Of a stretch of DNA of 6,292 nucleotides, positions 1 to 5,948 are shown piece after piece. The translations under genes and the position numbers were made by a program. Source of the stretch: Patescibacteria group bacterium UBA6489 (lineage in GTDB: Bacteria > Patescibacteriota > Gracilibacteria > BD1-5 > UBA6164); assembly GCA_002435385.1 (NCBI GenBank), contig DJMN01000018.1, positions 1 through 6,292 on the forward strand, read 5' to 3'. The notes under the pieces are model-generated. The model searched no databases. It saw nothing but the letters and a program-made list of their open reading frames with translations, and had not been told where the DNA came from. Numbering within the stretch: the first letter of the stretch is position 1; each line of letters begins with the position of its first letter.

Positions 1-30
1 TTTGAACAGTCTCAAATTTATTTTTTTTTT
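1..30 (+). terminator. Possible weak terminator at left edge
   Basis: TTTGA (1-5) and TCAAA (12-16) could form a 5-bp stem followed by a T-rich run that includes ten consecutive T at 21-30. It would serve a plus-strand gene lying left of the window, or terminate dapB from the other side. The stem is short and A+T-rich and the window edge may cut it, so this is tentative. Confidence 0.25.
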
Positions 31-40
31 ACTTTTATAT

Positions 41-775
41 TTAAGCTAAATCTGCCATAAAGTCTTTCATTTCATAATATCCTGTTTTATCCTTTAACCA
101 TTTTCAACTTACTATTGCTCATATTGCAAAACCATCTCTAGCTCTAGCTGTGTGTTTAATTTCTATTGTATCAAAAGGTGAATCAAAGAAGACGCTATGA
201 GTTCCTGGTATATGTCATCCTCTAGTTGAAGTTAGGTGTAATTCTTCTGGTCTAATTGCTCTTCAGTCCAATGTTCTAGTTACTATTGCTTCTTTTCTTT
301 CCATATTCTCAATAATTATATTTCCTGTATGAATAAGTGTTCATGATGGAGAGTCTTCTTTTTTATTATGGTGAAATTCATGAGCAAATACATCATATAC
401 AGGAAATTTATCCATTATTTTTGCTGCATTTTCAACCATTTTCCAATATAGATTTACTCAAAGTGAAAAATTTCCACTCCATAAAATTGCTCATTTAGAA
501 TTTTTGAAAAGTTCTTTTACATCTTCTACTTTATCATACCATCATGTTGTAGCCATAACTACTTTCATATCATGTTGAGCATAGAATTTCATATTTTCCA
601 TAGCTACCTGAGGAACTGAAAATTCTATAATTACATCAAATTTTACATTTAATAAATCTTCTTTGTATGTTCCTTCTGTTGGATCTATTACTGCTACTAC
701 TTCGTGATCTCTATTTTTTGCATGTTGTTCTACAAGTTGTCCCATTCTACCATATCAAACAATTGCTACTTTCAT
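41..775 (-). CDS. dapB: 4-hydroxy-tetrahydrodipicolinate reductase DapB (UGA=Gly)
   Basis: Catalyses the NAD(P)H-dependent reduction of the dipicolinate precursor in the cytosolic diaminopimelate/lysine pathway, which also feeds peptidoglycan. Read with UGA=Gly it gives 244 residues, close to the usual bacterial DapB length of about 240-270. The N-terminus has a Rossmann nucleotide-binding motif GYGRMG (residues 7-12). ATTGWY (75-80) and SGNFSLGVN (100-108) are classic DapB blocks. The catalytic block HEFHHNKKEDSPSGT spans 132-146, with H135 and K139 matching E. coli H159 and K163. GGHIPGTHSVFF (186-197) and the C-terminal GYYEMKDF (232-239) also fit. Nine Gly are TGA, including G7, G78 and G145. 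In ATTGWY a TGA codon is followed directly by TGG, which separates Gly from Trp decoding. ATG at 773-775 opens directly into the Rossmann strand. No Shine-Dalgarno is visible. It lies 58 bp downstream of the aminotransferase on the same strand and may be cotranscribed with it. Identification is firm. Confidence 0.96.
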
Positions 776-833
776 AGTATATTAAGTTATTAAATAAAGT
801 TTTTTATATTTATATATAAATATTTTATCACAA

Positions 834-2054
834 TTAGTATTTTATATCAACTTTTGAAAGGGCTTCTTTTAATCTTTTTATATTTGCTTCGTTTTCTGCA
901 TCATAACAAGCTGAATATCTTATAAATTGTTCTTTTTCCCCATCTATTTCACTTCCAGAAAAAGGAACTCAAACAAGTCCAATTTTATTTATCATAAGCT
1001 TGTTGAAATCTACAGAACTTTCAACTTTTTCTCAATCTAATGATTTTGGACATTTAAATAACATAAAGAATCCAGCATCAGCTCTACATGCCATTTCAAA
1101 TCCTGCTTCGTTAAATACTCAAATAAGTATATCTAATCTTCTTTTGTATATTTCTTGAATCTCCTTTGTTTCTGTCTTACTTTCGGGTGTATCAAAATAC
1201 TTATTTAATCATACTAAGGCTGGTCAAAATGCACCAGAATCTGCATTTCATTTTATTTTTGTAAGTTCTGATATGAAGTCTTTGCTTCAAACAGCAACTC
1301 ATACTCTCCATCCACAAGCACTAAGTGTTTTTGATATAGAAAAAAGCTCCATCCAGTCTAAATTTTTATATTCTTTAGCCACTTGTGAGAGTGGTATATG
1401 GTTACTATGAACTACTCATGAATAAGCTCAATCGTTTACTAGCCTTATGTTATTCTCTATACAGTATTCTATTACTTCTTCCCATTCTTCTTTTGAAGCT
1501 CAAACTGGACATGGATTTCATGGTTTTACAACAACTATAAGTCTTGGTTTCTTTCACTCTGGTAAGTTGGAAACTTTTAACTTAAATTCTTCATGAGAAT
1601 AAATTGGCCATATATAAGATTCTTCTCAAAGATATCAAGCCCAAGTGCTAACTACATCATAAGCAGGTGCATTTACCATATATCCCTCATTTTCAAAAGA
1701 TTCTGGTCTATTAGCCCCACATGCTATTGGTAAAAGTCCTAGCATTGGTTTTTCTCATGGTAAAAGTAGAGTATCTAGGTGTTCATAATTGTCTATATCC
1801 ACTCCTGAGTGGTGTAATACTAATTTTCTATTTAGTCCATCTGGGCTTCTATTATCCCAATATGTGTGATTTGCTTGTTCTGGTGATAGAACTTCTTCTG
1901 CTACTATTTTTCTAAGAGTTTCTGGAGGACATGTATCAGGTTCTCAGACTGCAATATTTAAACTACTTCAAGCTCAATTTTCTGCTTCATAGTCTCGTAT
2001 AAGTTTTTTTATAGCCTGAAAAAGGTTTTCTCATGATTCTGGTAAGTATTTCAT
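834..2054 (-). CDS. Class I/II PLP-dependent aminotransferase (DapL/AlaC/aspartate type), UGA=Gly
   Basis: A 406-residue cytosolic fold-type I aminotransferase using pyridoxal phosphate. Visible family marks are IAVGEPD near 34-40, VKPGNP at 176-181 (N180 being the PLP-ring Asn), VNDGAY at 206-211 (D208 and Y211 contact PLP), and SISKTLSACGWRVG at 239-252. In the last block K242 forms the Schiff base and R250 binds phosphate. IRYS at 378-381 places R379 as the alpha-carboxylate Arg. The sequence after the Lys, including ADSGAFGPALVG (271-282), resembles AlaC and LL-diaminopimelate aminotransferase-like proteins more than classic aspartate aminotransferase. That resemblance is from memory and not an alignment. 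Twenty Gly codons are TGA. The dapB gene 58 bp downstream favours a diaminopimelate role, but substrate cannot be fixed from sequence, so no symbol is given. The usual NPTG motif reads NPCP here (180-183). No Shine-Dalgarno precedes ATG at 2052-2054. Confidence 0.9.
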
Positions 2055-2074
2055 AATTAAGTTTTGTTAAGAAA

Positions 2075-2114
2075 TAAAAACATTACTTAGATGATATCTA
2101 AAATAATGTTTTTA
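2075..2114. repeat. 40-bp interrupted palindrome in divergent aminotransferase/unknown-gene region
   Basis: Outer arms TAAAAACATTA (2075-2085) and TAATGTTTTTA (2104-2114) are perfect 11-bp inverses. Inner arms TTAGAT (2087-2092) and ATCTAA (2096-2101) flank a GAT centre. The only asymmetry is one base (C2086) against two (A2102-A2103). It lies 21 bp upstream of the aminotransferase start. An operator or a 5'-leader hairpin is possible. A terminator is less likely because both flanking genes point away from it. Confidence 0.75.
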
Positions 2115-2136
2115 TGAATAGTGTTTATTTTTTTCT

Positions 2137-2177
2137 ATTGACTTTTATTGACTTTTACTTACTATATATTCTATATT
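2137..2177 (+). promoter_or_regulatory. Sigma70-like promoter with tandem TTGACT boxes for the 2197-2850 gene
   Basis: A perfect 10-bp direct repeat, ATTGACTTTT at 2137-2146 and 2147-2156, places TTGACT at 2138-2143 and again at 2148-2153. The second is 18 bp from TATATT at 2172-2177. Transcription would start near 2184, about a dozen bases before the ATG at 2197. Very A+T-rich DNA gives chance -10 boxes, so the doubled TTGACT is the stronger part of the evidence. Confidence 0.5.
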
Positions 2178-2196
2178 ATTAAATAATCTTATATTT

Positions 2197-2850
2197 ATGC
2201 CAATACAAATGAACGGAAGAACAATTGAAACAGATTCTATTATTAAAAAAATATGAGAATTGGGAAACTCTCCTAGTAGAGAAAAGTTAGCACAATTTTT
2301 GTTATCGTTAGAAGAGAATGCTCAAGTAGTTAAAGATATTTTGGAATTTGATAAGGAGATAGAATTTAAAATTTCAAATATTAAAGCTTTATGAGGAAAT
2401 AGAATTTCAACAAAGGATATTGAGACTATTCATTCAACAAAAGATTATGATAAAAAAATAGAGCTTATAGAAAAAATATCAGCTGCTGCTTATTGGTTAT
2501 ATTCATGCTTTTTAAACTCTAAGTTTATCTGACAAGAAGAGGTTGATAGAGTTTTATGAATTGAGGATATAGAAGAAAGATATAAAGAAGCTGAGACTAT
2601 ACACCTAAATAGAATTAGGTTTTTAGTAAACAAAAACATAAATTATCTTGTTGAAGAATGACGTCTTGATGAACACCAGAAAATACAACTCTTAAAAATT
2701 AGCGACTACGAGAAACTATCTAAGCTAATAAACATAATATGAATAACACACCAACGTGGAATCAAAAACGAAAAACAAATAGATTCATTTCTATCAAATA
2801 TAATTAAAAATCCAACCGAACGTGGAAAATTTATTTCTAAATTTTTCTAA
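2197..2850 (+). CDS. Unrecognised helical protein, 217 aa (UGA=Gly)
   Basis: I do not recognise this protein. Read with UGA=Gly from ATG 2197 to TAA 2848-2850 it is an uninterrupted 217-residue frame. Six TGA codons act as Gly (residues 20, 66, 112, 121, 155, 182) and five Gly are GGN. It is rich in Lys, Glu, Ile, Leu and Asn, with long stretches that look amphipathic-helical (about 26-62, 84-108, 113-150, 158-182). There is no signal peptide and no convincing membrane segment; the most hydrophobic stretch, near 95-106, is short. No catalytic or metal motif stands out. The ATG at 2197 lies about 20 bp after a TATATT box, and Met5 at 2209 is an alternative start. Its stop faces the PHP gene stop with 1 bp between, and it is divergent from the aminotransferase gene. 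It is probably a soluble cytosolic helical or adaptor-like protein, a suggestion based only on composition. Confidence 0.8.
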
Positions 2851-2851
2851 T

Positions 2852-3772
2852 TTATCTTCATAATTCTGTTTTAAACTTTTTTAATTGTTCTTTCACTAAT
2901 TCAGAATCAATATATGGATTCATTTCTCAGAATTTTCAATGTTTTTGTGATTTACTAGAATGTGAATCACTTCAAAATGTTACAATTAAATTATACTTTT
3001 TACTTAAATTTAAAATTGTTTCTACCCATATTTTTGAAGCTTTTGTGTTCACTTCTATAGCATTTATTCACATATCAACATAACTTCAAAACTTTTCAAT
3101 AAATCTTTGTAATCATTCTCTTTCAAAACTAAAATTTGGATGAGCTAATGATAAAATTCAGTTACTATTATTTATAACCTCCTTGACACATTGTTCAATA
3201 GAAGGTTCATACTCAGGGACTTTTATACATCAAAATTTAGAAAATTCTCAACTATCTCTCAAAAAATATTTTAAAAATTCAAGCGAATCTAATTTTTTTC
3301 ATGTTATTTCGCTTATTTTTGCTATGTTATCTTCCTTTACTCAATCTGAAAACATATAATTTGCAATATGAAAAATATTCAGACTTTCTTCTCTTCAGCA
3401 AAAAGATATAAAATTTTCTCTACTAATTGAGAATCAATTCTCTCTTAGGTGTTTTATCTGAGAAAATATTTTGTCTTTTCTTCAGTTCCTTGTTTTTTCT
3501 AAAATCTTATATAATTCTAAACTAAAATATTCAGAATATGCTGTTATGTGTAAAGACTTGCTTATATCATAATCACGAACTGTTATCTCTGTTCATAAAC
3601 ATGTTTCTACTCCTTTCTCTTTTGCTTGTCTTATAAATTTTTCTTTTGATACAATATCATGATCTGTTATTGCTATAAAATCTAAGCCTAATTTTCGGGC
3701 TTGGTAAATTCTGTCAGTATAAGTCTTTATACCATCTGATAGTACTGAATGATTATGTAAATCAACCTTCAT
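2852..3772 (-). CDS. PHP-domain metal-dependent phosphoesterase (TrpH/COG0613-like), UGA=Gly
   Basis: A 306-residue protein opening with the PHP (polymerase and histidinol phosphatase) fold. Likely metal ligands visible in order are H6 and H8 in DLHNHS, D13 in LSDG, H38 in ITDHD (35-39), E62 in GTEIT, H75 in LHITAY, H211 in LAHPN, and D269 and H271 in GSDSH (267-271). This set matches stand-alone TrpH-like enzymes, whose characterised members hydrolyse nucleoside 3',5'-bisphosphates or trim short RNA. The central part (about 85-200) is a helical insertion common in that group. Length fits the family's usual 270-300 residues. Sixteen Gly are TGA against three GGN. ATG at 3770-3772 precedes the first metal motif by only five codons, which fixes the start. 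It is divergent from a TrmB-like regulator across a 161-bp region with paired operator-like sites, so it is a plausible target of that regulator. The exact substrate cannot be told. Confidence 0.9.
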
Positions 3773-3842
3773 AATGTTATATTTAATAATTAAGTTAATA
3801 GAAATATAACAATAACTTTAAAATATGTATAAAAAATCAAAG

Positions 3843-3871
3843 TAAGTGTAAAATAAATTTTTACAAAAAAT
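3843..3871. promoter_or_regulatory. Operator-like palindrome, copy 1 (PHP side)
   Basis: The core TGTAAAA-N5-TTTTACA at 3847-3865 is a perfect 7+7 inverted repeat. The flanks extend the similarity, so that TAAGTGTAAAAT (3843-3854) and TACAAAAAAT (3862-3871) recur inverted at copy 2. It lies 71 bp upstream of the PHP gene start. On the minus strand a TTTACA inside it is followed 15 bp later by TATACA, a weak candidate PHP promoter that the site would cover. The likely ligand is the adjacent TrmB-like regulator; this is inference. Confidence 0.6.
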
Positions 3872-3907
3872 GAATTTTCATTATATTTAAAGCAAATTAG
3901 ATAATAT

Positions 3908-3934
3908 ATTTTTTGTAATATAATTTTACACTTA
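3908..3934. promoter_or_regulatory. Operator-like palindrome, copy 2 (regulator side)
   Basis: ATTTTTTGTA (3908-3917) and ATTTTACACTTA (3923-3934) are the exact inverse of the arms of copy 1, with a centre 2 bp shorter. The core TGTAA-N7-TTACA lies at 3914-3930. It covers the TATAAT box at 3919-3924 and runs into the A of the regulator's ATG, which is the expected geometry for autorepression. Confidence 0.62.
3919..3924 (+). promoter_or_regulatory. TATAAT -10 box of the TrmB-like gene, probably giving a leaderless mRNA
   Basis: This is a consensus TATAAT with 9 bp between it and the ATG at 3934. A start about 7 bp after the box would leave a leader of only 2-3 bases. No good -35 hexamer is visible 16-18 bp upstream. 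In DNA this A+T-rich a chance match is possible, but its overlap with operator copy 2 supports it. Confidence 0.5.
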
Positions 3935-4668
3935 TGTTAAATCAAAAAATTTTAGAAAGAATAGGACTAAATAAAAACGAATCTAAAATTTATTTATCTC
4001 TTCTTGAAAATGGTTCTTTAAACATTTCAGAATTAGCAAATAAGACTAAGCTAAATAGACCTTGTTTATACAAAACAATTCCAAACATTTTAGAAACATG
4101 AATAATCAGCAAAATAATAAAATGAAAAAGAAACTATTATAAAGCAGAAAATCCGTCATCACTTGAAGTACTATTCCAAAGAACCCAAAATGATTTTCAT
4201 GTAATGATAGAGTGATTAAAATCACTTTATAATGAGAACTCTAACAAGCCTTCTATAAAATACTTTGATTGAAAAAATGCCACAAATTTAATTCTTAAAG
4301 ATATAACAAATTCTCTAAATAAATGAGATGTTTTTTACAGATATAGTTCTAGAAAAAACTTTGATATCAAAAAATATACTCCAAATGCTAATTATTATGA
4401 AGCAAGAGATAAAAAACAATTAGAAAGATATGTTATAACTAGTGAAAATTTACAAAAAACTAAAAAAGAAAAATTAGAAAAAGATGTTGTCACTATTCCT
4501 AAAGAATATGATTTATTTGAAGATAATATAACAAAAATAATTTATGCAAACAAAGTTGCCATAATTGACTATAATACTAATTCTAGCTTTATTATAGAAA
4601 ATCCTATTTTTGCAAACTTTGAAAGAAAACTATTTAAACTTCTTTTTAATTTTTTGAGAACAAAATAG
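3934..4668 (+). CDS. TrmB-like winged helix-turn-helix transcriptional regulator, UGA=Gly
   Basis: A 244-residue protein with an N-terminal winged helix-turn-helix of the TrmB kind (about 1-72). LERIGLNKNESKIYLSLLEN forms the first helices, the following LNISELANKTKLNRPCLYKTIPNIL region looks like the HTH, and GIISKIIKGKRNYYKAENP the wing, with the NYYKAENP ending typical of TrmB-like repressors. After a helical linker (about 76-100), KYFDGKNATNLILKDI resembles the start of the TrmB effector-binding domain. The rest is too diverged to name a ligand. Characterised TrmB proteins, mostly archaeal, sense sugars. Bacterial and CPR homologues are largely unstudied. Five Gly are TGA (56, 64, 94, 113, 131). 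It is the only gene here ending in TAG, which shows UAG is still a stop. A TATAAT box ends 9 bp before the ATG and overlaps an operator-like palindrome, which suggests a leaderless mRNA under autoregulation. Confidence 0.82.
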
Positions 4669-4671
4669 ATG

Positions 4672-5796
4672 TTATTTACAAACCAAATGGCTTGGGATCA
4701 TTTTTGCAATTCAAACTCTAACTGCTCCTGCTGTAACTCCTAATCAAGCACCTCTAGATTTTATAACATGTGGAAGAGGTGCTTCTAATATATCTGTTTC
4801 AACTATTGCTAAATTTGAAGTTCAATCTAATGTACCTAAATCAGAATTTTTGGGTACACTTTTTAATCCTACTGTTAGTTTAACTTCTCAATTATCACTC
4901 TTCATTTCTCATATATAACGAAGAACCTCTCACCTGTTCCTTGCTTCTATAACTTTTTTTTCGAAATAGTCATCTTCTGCTTTTATTGCTTCTAAAAATT
5001 CTTCTCACTCATAATTTGCATATTTTTCATCTATAAGAGGACTTATTTTAATATCACTTATATTCACCTTATGTCCTGCATACCTAGCTAGTATAATAAG
5101 TTTTCTAGCAACATCTAATCCGTTTAAATCATCCCATGGATTTGGTTCTGTGTATCATTTTGCTTTTGCTTCACGAACTATATCAGAAAATTTATCCTCT
5201 CATAATTCTAATTTAGACAAAATGTATCAAAGAGTTCATGAAAACATTCATTGTATGTTTTTTATGTTGTCTACTATTTTCTCAGCTCTTTCATTTACAA
5301 AGTTTAAAACTCCAGCTCATCACATAACTGTTGTATTTGTATCATAACGTCAACTATACCTAGTAAGATACTCAAAATCTTCTGCAGAAAATAAAGATAT
5401 AGGGTTTTTATTCGCTGTTACTAGATAGTTTTGTGTTTCAGATATTAATGCTTTATGAAACTCTAGTAGCTCTTCTCTTCATGCCGTTACATCAACAAAA
5501 ACAACTTCTCAATCTAGTCATTCTTTTTTTACTAAATCTAGTAAACTTAGGAGATTTCATATTCTTTTTCATTTATTTTTAAATGTTTCTTTAGCATCAT
5601 TTCTTCATAAATATATTTTCTCTAATATTTTTCATTCTATTCAGTCCGAATCAAATATATAGCTTTTTGAGTCTGCTACTCATACTATTTTTGATGGATT
5701 TCTATGATGTTTTTTAGAATCATTTTCATAGACTTGTTTTATGAGTTCTCTTCAAACATTTCAAGATGCTCATAATATAAATATTTTTTGTTTCAT
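4672..5796 (-). CDS. hom: Homoserine dehydrogenase, monofunctional, ThrA/MetL-type catalytic region (UGA=Gly)
   Basis: Reduces aspartate semialdehyde to homoserine with NAD(P)H, the branch toward threonine and methionine. The 374-residue frame aligns by eye with the dehydrogenase half of E. coli ThrA/MetL. GASGNVGREL (9-18) is the dinucleotide-binding loop, VTANKNP (126-132) carries the conserved Lys, and FSGTLGYI (185-192) and KGYTEPNPWDDLNGLDVARK (213-232) form the substrate/catalytic block. E217, D223, D228 and K232 correspond to yeast Hom6 E208, D214, D219 and K223. GAGLGVTAGAV (349-359) near the end matches the C-terminal ThrA motif. There is no aspartokinase domain and no C-terminal ACT domain, so allosteric threonine control is not evident. 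It is the gene richest in recoding: 27 TGA-Gly against 8 GGN, with all three glycines of the GxxGxxG loop encoded by TGA. The start at 5794-5796 lies immediately before the Rossmann strand. Its stop lies 3 bp from the regulator's stop. Confidence 0.95.
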
Positions 5797-5826
5797 AATT
5801 TTTATTTTTAGTGATATAATTTATGT

Positions 5827-5935
5827 TCCTTTTTAAGGAGAGGAGGGCTACAATTTTTTTGCTTCGCTGTTTTTATTTAGTTAAATTTTAATTCCTACTT
5901 GTCCCTCTCCTCTAAGGAGAGGTTAGGTGAGGTCT
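5827..5935. repeat. REP/MITE-like inverted-repeat element in the asd-hom gap
   Basis: This is a locally G+C-rich patch in A+T-rich DNA. Hairpin one is TCCTT-ttt-AAGGA (5827-5839). Hairpin two is CCTCTCCT-cta-AGGAGAGG (5904-5922), followed by TTAGGTGAGG. AGGAGAGG also occurs at 5836-5843, so the outer arms can pair with each other across the element. Short intergenic repeats with a CCTCTCCTT/AAGGAGAGG theme are widespread in bacterial genomes, which suggests a dispersed repeat. It is also the 5' leader if asd and hom are cotranscribed. No U-tract follows either hairpin on the minus strand, so it does not look like an ordinary terminator. Confidence 0.55.
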
Positions 5936-5948
5936 GTAAAAAGTAGTT

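Noticed and set aside
535..545. UGA read as Trp (code 4, mycoplasma-like) or selenocysteine
   Set aside because: TGG is used normally for Trp, and in DapB ATTGWY a TGA is followed by TGG at the G and W positions. The density of about one TGA per 20 codons excludes selenocysteine.
542..745. Short minus-strand open frame as a separate small gene
   Set aside because: It is merely the TGA-free stretch inside dapB, bounded by the TGA codons for Gly7 and Gly78.
776..833. A separate promoter for dapB (TTGTGA with several TATA-like boxes)
   Set aside because: The spacings (13 or 19 bp) are off, and the 58-bp gap is so A+T-rich that such boxes occur by chance.
1721..1915. Plus-strand open frame of about 64 codons
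   Set aside because: It is antisense to the aminotransferase coding region, hydrophobic by composition only, and has no family resemblance.
2075..2114. The 40-bp palindrome as an intrinsic terminator
   Set aside because: Both flanking genes are transcribed away from it, so there is no upstream transcript to end. It could only serve as an attenuator for the aminotransferase mRNA, and no supporting U-tract of usual length follows.
2137..2156. CRISPR or satellite repeat
   Set aside because: There are only two 10-bp units with no spacers, which fits a promoter duplication or slippage better.
5150..5347. Plus-strand open frame of about 65 codons
   Set aside because: It lies opposite the catalytic region of homoserine dehydrogenase, which is far better supported.
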